The position numbers and the translations under genes were made by a program. Shown piece by piece: positions 35,813 through 47,262 of a stretch of DNA of 64,000 nt (positions are counted from its first letter, which is position 1; every line of letters begins with the position of its first letter). The stretch is from Cycas panzhihuaensis. Lineage: Eukaryota; Cycadophyta. The stretch spans positions 41,299,741-41,363,740 of the forward strand of contig CM041465.1 in NCBI GenBank assembly GCA_023213395.1, in the 5' to 3' direction. The notes beneath the pieces were generated by a model. The model saw only the letters and a program-made list of their open reading frames with translations, searched no databases and was not told the DNA's origin.

Positions 35813-37726
35813 ATGCCTAATTTTAGAGTATTTTGGTGATTTTAAGATTATTTTTCTTCATTTTCTTCATGTTTGATGGAAAATCTAAGATTTTATACAG
35901 TGCTAGAGCTCATATACAACTAGTTGCGAGAGATTTCAGCCTCCCACAATAGATTTTAAATATTATTTGCATTCATTTAGGGTTTTACTTAGTTTTATTA
36001 AAGAAAACATGAGAAAAATCACGTTTTTTACTTGATGCAACCATATTATTAATGATTTTTACTTACTGGAGAATTATTGGGGTTTGTAGTAGCCCTGCCC
36101 CCATTTTTAGTGCCTGACAGAGGAGTTTTCTAGAGGTTTTTTGTTGCTTTTGGCTCTATTCTTCATTGCAGGGCCTACGAAGGATCTGAAACTTTGGTAG
36201 CTTTTTGCAACCTGTACAGAATATATTTTTGAGTCTTGTCTATTCTATTAGCCCCATCTAGGTGTTTCACCCCTCCCCTTAAAATTTTGTGGTCATTTGG
36301 GGTGTCATCAAGCTCGTACATCCTCCACAGGCCCGAACACCTCACATTGATGTAGTGCAACCTTCAAACATTAAAAATTTTGATTTTTTTATCCTATGAT
36401 TTGTCACTTTAGTGAAACAAAATTAAATTAGATTTAAAATAGCTTTAGATCCACTTTAGCCCCTCCATTTAATTGTATTAAGGCTATATATGACCTTTTC
36501 CCTTTGACTAAAGGGCGGACTTTAAGCATAAATGAACTAGATTTAAACTTTTTGGATTGTGCAAAAGTTATAAACTCATTTGAATAAATTTTCACATTCA
36601 TTATCCCCCTAGCAGCATTAGTAAGTGGTCATGAGGGCTCTACAAGTGACTAGGGGCCAATCCAAAGGGGGCTTAACCCCATTTTCAGTTGATATTTTGG
36701 CATTAAAACGTGCCTATATCATTTCTATAATATCTCCTCAAACATGTGTCCATTTTTCAAATTGTTTAAAGCGTTGCAAAGCTAATTCAAATCTCTGTAT
36801 CTTAGAATCAAGTTACACTAGATTTGGACCTAACTAGAAGGAGATATTAGCTACTCAAATTGACCCTTATATTTGAGCTATTTGAGTCTTATTTTTCAAG
36901 ATTTGAAGGTATTTTTTAGTTCTCTTAAGGTTCCTTTGCTATATAGGTTGTGTCTTATTATTTTTAGCTATTCAATTCTAATTTTTAAGGCTAATAAGTA
37001 CTTGGTGATGTTTCATATGTAGGTGTTACTCTTCGAAGGTTGAAGAAGTTAACTCTTAAATCTTAGCCCATCAAGAGCACTCTAAACCTACCCTTGTCAT
37101 TTTAGTTTGCTTTGTTTCTTTTTCATTTCATTTATTACATTAAAAAGAACCTCTTGTGTGTAAGAAATTGACTTTAAAAATTAATTTTTCACATTAAAAA
37201 GATAACTCTTGAACTAAACCCTTATTTCCAGCCTTGTAAGGGGAATGGTTATGACCCCTGAAGTTACCACCATGCATACGCCCTTGGCCTACTCATATTG
37301 GATGAGGAACATCATTGGCTATAAGGCATATATCGTGGCACGTTAAGGATGAGACCCTATCTTTTAGAGTTTGGAGACCAAGCTAAACCCAGGGGGGTGA
37401 GTGCCTTAGTTAGTAAGTTCTTACTGCTAGATCTATCATTCGATATAAGATCGATGTAGGTGGGGAAATAAATCAGGGAGGTCTTAGGACCTTCTTAGTA
37501 GCCTACATACTAAGGTATATCGAGCCATTGAGCTCACATACTAGTATATCAGGTCCCTGATTTACCACTTGTGGGTAGGCACCATTAGATAGGATAACAA
37601 CCAAGAGCTTTCCTAGAGATCCTTTGCCTTAGAATCCTAGATTAGAAGCCACTTAGATAGATTAGTACCTAAGCACATAAAAAATTAAAACCATCAAACA
37701 CACCAAAAAAAAAAAACTTTTCAAAC
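35813..37726 (+). other. Leader of Copia B with conserved blocks
   Basis: About 1.9 kb without a coding domain. GGGGGCTTAACCCCA at about 36667 is the T-arm-like hairpin shared with Copia C and D. From about 37190 to 37690 the leader aligns with the block just before gag in Copia C. Shared pieces include CTACTCATATTGGATGAGGA (37292), TTTGGAGACCAAG (37371) and GTGAGTGCCTT (37398). Confidence 0.65.
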
Positions 37727-39090
37727 ATGGCATTACAAATACCTTTTTCTAACAACATCAAACTCAATGGTATTAATAACTTTATACTTTGAAAAAAGTA
37801 AATTAAAAACTTGATTATTATGAATGAATATTAGGCCTATGTTAATGGGGATATACCCATGCCTAAGCCCACTCAAGATCTAAATGATCCCACTAAAACT
37901 ATTTCACCCAATCCTATAGCCTTAGCTAACTTTAAAGCTAAGGATAACATAACATTATCCTTCCTCCACTTGATAGTTGAAGACCAAGTGGATCAAAACA
38001 TTGAAACAACATAATGCTCAAATGAAGCTTGGACCATACTTTGTTCACTCTACAAGAGGAAGGACGAATCTAAGTCTCTTACCCTTAAGGCTTGCCTATT
38101 TTCTATGCCTTTTACTTGAAACATTACAAATCACTTAACTGAAGTCAAAACTATTAGAAACCAATTATTATCCTTAGTGAGCCACCTTCTGACTATGATC
38201 TAATCTCAAGCATTATAAAGGTTTTACCTATTGAATACAACTCCTTTGCCTCTAAGTTATATGACAACTACTCTAAGATGGATTTCACAACCTTTGAGGG
38301 GCTCTTTCTTCAAGAGGAAAATATTCTTAATCGATTAGTGGTGACATCAACATCTGACTCAACTGCTGCCTTTACAACCTGAAACTCAGAAAAGGGCAAG
38401 ACTATTAATAGAGTAGCCCAATAGCTTAGTCAATAATAAGACCTAGCTCAACTCTTAAACTCTCTCTATATATCATAAGAGTTACATCAACAACCAATTC
38501 AATAGCATCTTATTAGCACCTCCTCCTCCTCCTGTCTAAATTAGTAGCTTCAACAATTACAACATCAACCATAGGAAAAGTCTCAAAAGAATCAACAAGG
38601 TAAACAAAATATAACCTATCTCTATTATGGAAAATCTAGATACCTAACTGTTGAATGTAAGAGAAGATAAGTTGATTTACAACTCTTGCAAAACCAAGGG
38701 AGCCAAGCATATGGGATAGTCTATCAACAACCGCCCCCCAATTATCAACAAGGAGCATCTTCATACCATCAAGGAGGCCTTAGTTATAATCAACAAAGAT
38801 AATAAGCTTATTATCAATAAGGAGGACTATGCCCTCCTCAAGAAGCCCCCTTTCCATGACAAGGAGGCCCTTATTATCAACATGGTGGTCTAGTTCAACA
38901 ATAAGGAGGCCCTTTCCACCCATAAGATAGGCCATGATATCAACCTCAAGGCTAATTCTATCAATAGAATTGGAATCCAAGGCCCACACAAGGTCAATGA
39001 CCTCAAAATAGGCAACACTTCATAAATAGGAATCAAAGAAACCAATAATATAATAAAAAATAAGGTGGTAATATGGAAGATGGTCAAGAC
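37727..39090 (+). pseudogene. Gag of Copia B, decayed
   Basis: The ATG at 37727 opens MALQIPFSNNIKLNGINNF, the Copia Gag N-terminus (UBN2 type). A zinc-knuckle remnant (GKSRYLTVECKRR; first cysteines now Tyr) lies at about 38630. Then follows a long Gln/Gly/Pro-rich tail with repeated QGGPYYQ-like units (38700-38900). Stops fall mainly in Gln codons within that tail. It formed the particle shell in life. Confidence 0.75.
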
Positions 39091-42000
39091 TCCTCCTCTT
39101 ATAACCTATTTTTTGCAGTATTATCCTTTTAGCTTGATGAGACCACATGGATTCTTGATTCTGGTATAACAAGACATATGATAGGTTCTAAAAAAATGTT
39201 GGAAGAGACTGAACCAATCAACACTCAAATGATCATATTTTGGGACAATGTGACTTACAATGTAACCAAAATTAGTAGGGCACTAATTATATTGAAGGAC
39301 TCTAACATTAGACACCACATCAGTAATGTGTTCCTTGTACCTCGTATGAAGATGAACCTACTTTCTATTAGTCAAATGGATAAGTAGAACTTAGATATCC
39401 TCTTTATCTAGGGCATTAATAGAATTACAAACCATGTTATAAGCAAGCTTATGGCTATAGGACATGAAGATGGTGGCTTATACAGGCTAGATGGAGTCCC
39501 TTTTACTACTACTTAATATGAATCCTGCTTAATGGCCAACATAACTCAATGTGATAAGGAGAAGGATGTAATTGAGGAAGAGTCCCCTTGCATATATGAA
39601 CCAGGATAATGCTCCTACTTAAAGGATGAAGTGACCATAAATAGATCCAAAGACCACTTATGGCATCAACGCTTAGGTCATTTAAATATGTAAATCTTGA
39701 ATCTCATATCTAGGCTCAAGATGGTATATGACCTAGCCAAAATCAAGAGATATCAGAACATATATGAGGAATACTTAAAGGGAAAGCAACAAGGAGAAAA
39801 AATCCCTTCTAAGAATGCTTGGAGAGCTTCAAAACCATTAGAGTTGGTACACTCTAATATTTGTGGGCCTATGTCAACCTAATCTCTTAATGGTAGTTGG
39901 TATTTCATTACCTTCATAGATGACTTCTCAAGGAAAGTATGGGTCTACTTCTTGAGAAACAAATATCAAGCCTTAGACAGATTCAAAGAGTTTAAAGCTA
40001 CTGCTAAAAATGAAAGCAGGATGAGAATCAAGACCCTTAGATTTAACAATGGTGGTGAGTACATTTTAAATCAATTCAATAACTTTTGCAAAGAACATGG
40101 CATCCAACATCAAATTTCTTCTCCTCACACACCTCAGCAAAATGGTGTAACTGGAATTATGAATAAGACTTTGACCAATAAAGGAAAATCCATGCTTAGT
40201 GTGGCCAACCTTACCACTAGATTTTGGGTTGATGTCGTTGTCATGACTGCTTACCTAATCAACATAAGTCCCATAGTTATGGTTAAGAACATTACTCTCA
40301 AAGAAGCTTGGTCAAGTCAAAAACCATCTATAGCTCATGTAAGGATCTTTAGATGCACAGTATATAAATATGTACCAAAGGATAATAGGAAAAAACTTGA
40401 TGATAAGAGCCTTAAGTACATCTTCCTTGGCTATGTACCTGGTTGCAAAGCCTATAAAGTCTTTAACATAGTTGGTAACCAAGCTTACATGACACAGGAT
40501 GTAATCTTTATAGAAGAATGCTAGGTATTGATACCTCCTCCATATTAGATTATAGTAGAAGATGAAGTTGATGTGACACAAGTAACCCTTGGATAAACTT
40601 TGGAGCCACTTGTACCAGCTTACTCCTACACTCCTGTTCCACTATCAATTCCAACAACTTTTTTTTCATCCACTCAAGCATGTACAAATTTACCTCCCAT
40701 TTTAGTTGATGACCTTTAGGTGGAAGCCACTAGCTTTTAGCCACCTCCTAAGTGGGTACAACAACTTTTAAAGGATGCTCCTCCTCCTCCCATAGTTGCA
40801 AAGAGGCCTTCCAAGATGAGACACTCTATAAATTTTGCCCTCATGGAACGTGTTCTTGAAACTCCTAAACCTTCCAAGTTTGTGAAGGTAGTCAAAGACC
40901 AAATGTGGAAAGCATTTATGGATGAAGGGATGAATTCTATATTAGAAAATGATACTTGGGAGCTAACTAAATTACCACCTGGGAAGAAAGCAATTGACTG
41001 TAGATGGCTATATAAGACAAAGTTCCATGCAGATGGTACCATAAAGTATCACAAATCTCACCTTGTTGTAAGAGGTTTCAAATAATAAGAGGTGATTGGC
41101 TATGATGAGACCTTTGCACCAGTAGCTAACATGGCCACATTCCATTTGGTTATGTCCCTAGCAGCCCAATTTAGATGGCCTATCTACCAAATGGATGTGA
41201 AGAGTGCTTCCCTTAATGGAGAGCTCAAAGAAGAGGTTTCCTTGAAACACCCCCTAGGCTATGTTGTTCCAGGACAAGAACACTTAGTTTGCATACTTAA
41301 GAAAGGCCTTTATAAACTCAAGTAGGCACCACATACCTGGTATACAAAGATAGATGCATTTCTCACTCAGCATGGATTTAATCATTCACCCTCTGACCCT
41401 GATCTCTATATTCAGGTTTGAGATAACTTGATCACTATCATTATACTTTATGTGGATGATCTTACAATCACTGGTAATTATACATATAGAATGTCTTAGC
41501 TCCAATCAGAGTTGAATAGCAATTTTGAGATGACTAACCTTGGCTTGCTTTATTACTTCCTTGGAACTGAAGTTTGGTAAGAACCAGGACAAATTCTTCT
41601 AACTTAAACCAAGTATGCTAATGAACTCTTGGAAAGATTTAGGATGATTTAATACAAGCCTGTGCCAATTCCTATGGAGACAGGAACCAAGTTAAACCTA
41701 GATGAATAAGGAAAACCTTTTGATCCTACTTTGTACCAACAGTTAGTTGGGAGTCTCATCTATCTCACTCATACTCACCGAGACATCTCATATGCAGTAG
41801 GGATCTGCTCCAAGTATACATCACAGCCAAAATCATCTCATTGGAAAGTAGCCATTAGGATACTCAAATATATTCATGGCACTCATAAGTTTGGCCTTGA
41901 GTATAATAAGACTAAATCACCTATTCTAAAGGGATATATAGATGTTGATTAGGCTGGTTGCTAGGATACATGCCATTCAACTTTAGGCTATTGTTTTGAT

Positions 42001-42411
42001 TTAAACTCAGTTGTAATCTCATAGAGCTATAAAAAGTAACCCACTATTATCCTTTCCTCCACTGAAGTAGAATATAAAGCAATTGTCCATGCTATAACCA
42101 AGTTGATTTGGCTTAGAAAGATTCTCACTAAGCTTGGACTTCAGTAGACTTCACCAACCATCCTATACTGTGACAATCAAAGTGTGTTGAAGATGATAAA
42201 GAATCTTGTATTCCATGATAGAACCAAACACATTGAGGTCCATCATCACTTCATCCAAGAGCATGTCCAAAATGGAGAAGTTGATCTCGCCTACCATCCT
42301 ACTAAAGACCAGGTTGTAGACATCTTCACTAAAGTACCTGGTAAACCAAATTTTTAACGATTTAGATTTCAACTTGGCATTCAAAGAAACAAAGTTGCTA
42401 TTAAGGGAGGG
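39091..42411 (+). pseudogene. Pol of Copia B: protease, integrase, RT, RNase H
   Basis: Protease: TTWILDSGITRHMIGS at about 39140, with the DSG triad kept. Integrase: HLWHQRLGHLNM at about 39657, then LVHSNICGP, LRFNNGGEY and QNGVTGIMNKT. All three catalytic acids (D, D, E) are altered. RT: NDTWEL, KTKFHADGT, YDETFAPVA, YQMDVKSASLNGEL and ILYVDDLTI, with YVDD intact at about 41450. RNase H: SSTEVEYKAI, LYCDNQSVLKM, RTKHIEVHHHF and DQVVDIFTK. Stops are nearly all at Gln (LK*APHTWY, FK**EVIG) or Trp (DVD*AGC*D) positions. The longest open piece is 39952-40524. Confidence 0.9.
42400..42411 (+). promoter_or_regulatory. Polypurine tract of Copia B
   Basis: TTAAGGGAGGG directly before the 3' LTR. 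Confidence 0.75.
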
Positions 42412-42796
42412 TGTTAAAACATTGTAATATCTCCTCTATTTCTTCTCATTTATGTAAATTCATAATTATAATGTATTAATAGATCCTTTTATGTAATTAA
42501 ATCACATAGGATAGTGAGGTAGAGTCCACCTCTTGTGCTATTAAGTCAGCCTATCCCAATGCCTTATAATCTTGATAGATGGCTATAAATATTGCCCTAC
42601 ACTTTTGTACTACCATATTGGATATTGATTAATGTAGAAACTTTACCTAAGAGAGAGCCTACAGTGCAGTGAATTCACATGTATCATTGCATGATCATAC
42701 ATCTTATTTATTTTCTTTATTTGTAGAATATTTGTTAATCTTTTGCTTATTGTACTTGAATCAAGGCACATGTATTTAGATCTTGTTATTTTCTCA
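42412..42796 (+). repeat. 3' LTR of Copia B
   Basis: 385 bp, starts TGTTAAAACATTG and ends TATTTTCTCA. It matches the 5' LTR and is followed by the CCCTT target duplication. Confidence 0.9.
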
Positions 42797-42801
42797 CCCT
42801 T

Positions 42802-45177
42802 TTCCTACATTCATTATATTTTATATTCCACTTTAAAGGAAGTTTTTATTTTTTCTTTTTCCCTTATTTATTTTACCTACATTTGTATATTTCATCCATA
42901 TTCCCCATGGGCTTCTTTTATACTTATCCTATTCAATCTAGGAGACTCCTTGGCCTTCCCCCTAAAGACCCATCATCATCTTTTCTTCCTCCTAACCTTC
43001 ACTTTGTGAAGGTTACAAGACTTCAATCACTAATTGTGACACCCTTATTAGGACTCCAAATATCAACAATCCTTTTAAATATGAGGAAGAGCCACTTTTA
43101 TATAAAATTTCTATAAGGGAGACCCTTTATCCATTTCAAAATACCAATTTTAAAGGAGATGTTATGCTTTCCCACACCCATTTTATAGATCATGAGGGAC
43201 CCATGCCTCATGATGAGGGAAATAAAGCATCTAGGTATATCCCACTCCTACTATGGCATATCCTTGTGAGGAAGATTTAGACCCTTTTTCTCTTACCCAT
43301 GCTAGCTCATACATTACTTCTCAAGAGTTGGGAGACTGTATGCTTACACCTTAATCCTCTTCATCATCTACTGACCCTATCAATCATACTTAAAGTGCTC
43401 ATGTTCCTCTTTTCATGGCTTGGAAACTTCCCCCTCGAGAGATTTTTCAAATGGGTCCTCAAGTAGACTTATTCTCTCTACTCAAGGTACTTCATCTAGC
43501 CCTTTCTCTTCACATTAATATAGTGTGCCTCCACTACCAAGAAGTGTTCCTCCTCTTATGAGAGAGAATCACCCTTCATAAGGTAACCCTTTCATTTAAG
43601 GTACTAAATCATATCACCATTATACTTAGTTCCTTGCTTATTAACCATCTTCACTTGGTCATCCTTAATAACCTTCATACATGTTAGGATTGGGGTAATG
43701 AATTTCACAACCACATGCTCCATACCCTTAGTAAGCTCCCACCACTACTTATGATCCACATCCTATAACTAACTAGCAAGGTCATTATGGCCAACTTATT
43801 AGCTATATATCATACCCCCCTCATATACTTCATTACCCAGAAGGCTCATATATCCGCTATATCTCATTCTATTTTGGTGAGGGATCAACCTTGACCCTCT
43901 TATCATGTATGCCTCTCTTATCTTATATACCCCTCTTATGTTGAGGCAACTAGGCACTAAGACTATATCTAAGTAGCACCTCAACCATCCTTGTTACTAA
44001 GGGCCTTGAGGTCATATCTATACTATAGGATTCCCTTTCCATAAACAAGCCTTCTTTCTTTACTCCCTCCCTTTGATCCTTAATTACCTAAATTCATAAT
44101 CAAATCAACTCAAGATCCTATAAACCATGTTTAGATCTTTACACTTGCCTAGGCTAATTATCTATATATGATTATATGATGATATGAATCTTTCCTAAAA
44201 CCCTTTAAAGTGATACCTTGAAGCATTTTTATCAATTAAAGCCCATATCTATCTATTCCTTCTAATAGTTGGTAGAAATTTTCATTAATTACTTTGATAT
44301 TGCTTACTGTTTTGATACAGGAATCAAATCTTTATTATCCATTAAATAAGGAGTAGAGGAGTCTTTATGTGACCTTGTTCATCACTTTGAAAACCTAGTT
44401 CATGTCTCCTAAACCCCCTTGGATGATAACCTACTTTATGACTTATTCACTAGTTCCTTGAGACCTCAAATCCATCCTAATGTTCTCAACTTAATGCCTA
44501 TATCATATGAGGATATAATTGAGAAATGTCTTACTTTCAAAGCCTTTGAGATTTAAGTAGGAGTTAAGAAACTATTTAAACCATTTGTTTCCAAAGATAA
44601 ACCTATCTCTTTAATAGAATCTAAAGCATCTTAAGGTGATCACACATACAATCATCTTACTTCTACCATTTGAGCCCTTAAAATATTAATCAATACTAAA
44701 TTATAGGTTGATCCTACTCCCAATTCTAAAATTAAAAAGAAAGCAAAAATCATTCAAATTTCTAAACAAAGGAAGGGCCAAGCCCCAAATACTATTCCTT
44801 CTAAGAAGGTGCTATGGTGCTCTTGACATCAAATAAACACTCATGAATAAGAAGAATATGAAAAACTTAAAGCTATCCTTCATCATTATCAAGCCAATGA
44901 GAAACCTACTTCTAGACTTAATGAAGACTAGTTGATTCATAAGGACTTATTGCCTAACCACACCAAGAAGGCACCCAAAGATAAGGGTAAGGCCAAATCC
45001 TAGGATGACCATGACTATTTAGACTCTAAGTTTGAACCTCCACCTAAAAGCTCTCCCCCTAAGAGACATCACATTAGAAAGGTCAATCCTCAAAACAAAC
45101 CACCTATAAAGAAGGAAGAGCCCAAAAAGATTATTAATTATTAAGATATAATGTTTTATCCTAAGCTAAAGGGGTAA
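42802..45177 (+). pseudogene. Gag of gypsy E, decayed
   Basis: Continues gypsy E after Copia B. The first about 1.4 kb is a Ser/Pro/His-rich N-terminal region with stops. The Retrotrans_gag core at about 44200-44560 shows IFINYFDIAY, LVHHFENLVHVS, NLLYDLFTSSLRPQIHP and CLTFKAFEI. The knuckle region reads KVLWCS*HQINTHE at about 44810, keeping one Cys that element A lost. A Lys-rich tail follows. It is aligned along its length with gag of element A and ends where Copia F starts. Confidence 0.7.
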
Positions 45178-45359
45178 TGTTGCATACCCTCAATTTGTAA
45201 CTTACACCAGATATTGTGACACATGTCAATCTAGGAAGAGTCAATTACAAATCAAATTATAACAAACACAACATTGATGTATATTTATAGAGACAATGTC
45301 TTTAAGTTAATTCAAGTATTCATTCCCTTTTTCATCTTCAATTCTACTCTATTTTAATA
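45178..45359 (+). repeat. 5' LTR of Copia F
   Basis: Starts TGTTGCATACCC after AAAGGGGTAA and ends just before the primer-binding site. It is about 182 bp, short for the group. TATATTTATAGAG at about 45279 may be the promoter. With no second copy in the window, the ends are inferred. Confidence 0.55.
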
Positions 45360-45371
45360 TGTTATCAGAGC
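45360..45371 (+). promoter_or_regulatory. Primer-binding site of Copia F
   Basis: TGTTATCAGAGC, one base from the initiator tRNA-Met site TGGTATCAGAGC. Confidence 0.65.
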
Positions 45372-46049
45372 AAGTCTGATTTCTCATCTGATTAGGCTAC
45401 TCTATTTCTAATGATTTCTAAGTCTTGTTTCTTGAATTCTGAATCTTCAAGAGGAGAAAGCCTAGAAATCATCAGAAAGAGGTTTTCATCTACATAACTC
45501 ACTATACAAACCTATGTATGAATCTGTACAAAAATTATATGGATGGATTTTTTCAAAGTTCTCAAATTTGAATGAAATTTGGTAAGTAGATCTCATCAAG
45601 GATGTCCTTTTTCTCAACTATACCATCTTCATATAAGATCATCTTAAGGTTTTTTTTTTCTACTTTCTATCTACACGGGTTTGGAGGAAATTTCTACAAA
45701 AGTCTTTAGATCTTCAGTGTTTTAATGAGCAAAGTTAGTATTAAAATTTATGTGTTGATGACTGAAATCCATTAAGAGCACTTTTGAAATGATTTGAAGG
45801 ATTTTTCTACTATTTTGAAGTATGTTTCTCAAAAACCCTAGTCACCCCTCTATGGCTTTTGGATTAAATTTCTATAATTCTAGTGACTATTTTGAGAAAC
45901 TAATTTTAGATCTAGAATTAGTGTTTGATAAAATTTATTTTGAGGTATATTTTGTTTCCATCCATATAGTTATGGGTTTATATGTAAGTCCATACATTTG
46001 TATGGTCAACCTATTTTTTGTTGTTAGTAATGGACTCCCCCATATTAGG

Positions 46050-46430
46050 TCTGCCAGATTAAGACAAACTCACTAAAAGGAATATCATGTTCGGAAAATA
46101 AAAGTGGAAACCCTTTTGAGGGAAAGAAATACATGGAAAATTGCCAATGGTATTGAAGTAAAACCAACCGATGCTAGTGCCACTTTGGTAGATTGGTTGG
46201 AAAGGGATAATCATCTACTTTAGTTGTAATAAACCTAGACATTTTACAAGTTCCTGCCAAGCATTCAATGTTTGCTATCAGTATGGCTAATCAAGTATAA
46301 TCCCTATTAATGCCCTTAAAGGAGAGTAGTAGATATTTAGAGAGGGAAACATCCAACTAGCAAATACAAAAAAGAAAACACTAAAGAAGAGGAAGAGGAA
46401 ATAGACTTTGTTTCCACATTATCAATATAA
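46050..46430 (+). pseudogene. Gag of Copia F, decayed
   Basis: Reads KIKVETLLRERNTWKIANG, then VKPTDASATLVDWLERD (46100-46210), the Copia UBN2-type Gag. A CCHC knuckle CNKPRHFTSSC follows at about 46228. The N-terminus is not clear: the sequence from 45372 to 46050 is leader and decayed coding with a hydrophobic ORF (45822-46076) that I do not trust. Confidence 0.6.
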
Positions 46431-47108
46431 TGAAAGAAAGGTGACACATGGTATATAGTTTCAAGTGCATTGAGACATATGACTAATCATGAAGATTGGT
46501 TTGAAACATTGAAACCTTACAACATTGATAAATTAGTCAAGTTAGGAGGCAAATACTCTCTTGACATAAAAGGGGTAGGTACCATTACTATTAATTTACA
46601 AGGGAATGAAAAGAAAATTAGAAATATGTCATTGGTTCTTAGCTTAAAAATGAACCTTCTATCTATTTTGTAACTCAGTAAGAAAAGATAGAGGACTATA
46701 TTTGACGAGGAATGTTACTGTCACATATTAGATATGAAAAATTATGGGAATCTAATAGCTAAGGGGAAAAGGTAAAATGATCTATACAAATTGATATTAG
46801 ATCTTGTGATTCCCAGTGTGAATATCAAAGTTTGTACTACTATAAATTTTGATAATAAAATGTAGCATTTAAAATATGGACATCTTCCCATAGATACTTT
46901 AAATTTGATGGAAAAATCTAGAATAGTAAATGGACTATCTCATTTCTCTTCTAATAATTTCTTTTGTAAAGGTTGCTAATTTGGTAAACAACATCAACTT
47001 CCCTTCAAGGAAAGTGAATAGTGAGCTCAACCCAAGTTGGAATTAATTCATATTGATCTTTGTAGACCTCTTACACCTCTGTTAATCAATAGTTGTAGAT
47101 ACTTTCTC
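46431..47108 (+). pseudogene. Protease and integrase start of Copia F
   Basis: Protease: DTWYIVSSALRHMTNH at about 46446, where D-S-G reads V-S-S, so it is dead. LKMNLLSIL follows. Integrase zinc-binding part: LKYGHLPIDTLNLM, then CKGC at about 46965. The core begins ELIHIDLCRPL and SCRYFLTFIDDF, where LINE-2 cuts it. The largest open piece is 46470-46673. Confidence 0.75.
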
Positions 47109-47125
47109 ACTTTCATTGATGACTT
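47109..47125 (+). repeat. Target-site duplication of LINE-2, left
   Basis: ACTTTCATTGATGACTT, repeated exactly at 61872-61888. It encodes the TFIDDF part of Copia F integrase. Confidence 0.9.
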
Positions 47126-47170
47126 TTTTTTTTTTTGATAAGGTAAAATAATATTAAAGGGGTTTTAACC

Positions 47171-47184
47171 AGGTCCCCAAACCT
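47171..47184 (-). other. 3' UTR hairpin of LINE-2
   Basis: AGGT-CCCCAA-ACCT, about 36 bp from the poly-A tail, aligned with the hairpin at 28023-28039 of LINE-1. Both elements also end in ATTTTACCTTA(C/T)C before the tail. Confidence 0.4.
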
Positions 47185-47262
47185 TATACATCAACGCCTG
47201 AAGGCTTATGAGAGATGACCATGACAGGCCCATGGTCTAGCCTAACTTACACATGATTCCTG

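Larger units (their letters stand above)
35411..42796 (+). mobile_element. Copia B, complete but decayed
   Basis: A Ty1/copia element on the plus strand flanked by CCCTT (35406-35410 and 42797-42801). LTRs are at 35411-35794 and 42412-42796. Inside are a primer-binding site, a leader of about 1.9 kb, gag, protease, integrase, RT and RNase H in Copia order, and a polypurine tract. The LTRs differ at roughly one base in ten, mostly transitions, so it is old. About twenty stops break gag-pol. Confidence 0.95.
34630..45177 (+). mobile_element. Gypsy element E, Tat type, partial, nested
   Basis: A second Ty3/gypsy element on the plus strand, related to element A by its primer-binding site and Gag. 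Seen here are the end of its 5' LTR (34630-35320), the site at 35327, and gag at 42802-45177. Copia B splits it just after the primer-binding site. Copia F begins at 45178, after gag. Its pol and 3' LTR are not in the window. LINE-1 appears to have inserted in or near its 5' LTR. Confidence 0.65.

Noticed and set aside
37727-42411. A non-standard genetic code in which TAA/TAG encode Gln
   Set aside because: Gln is still written CAA/CAG in many places, Trp codons also became TAG, and the younger Copia C and LINE-2 have long frames with normal stops. Decay by C-to-T change explains the pattern.
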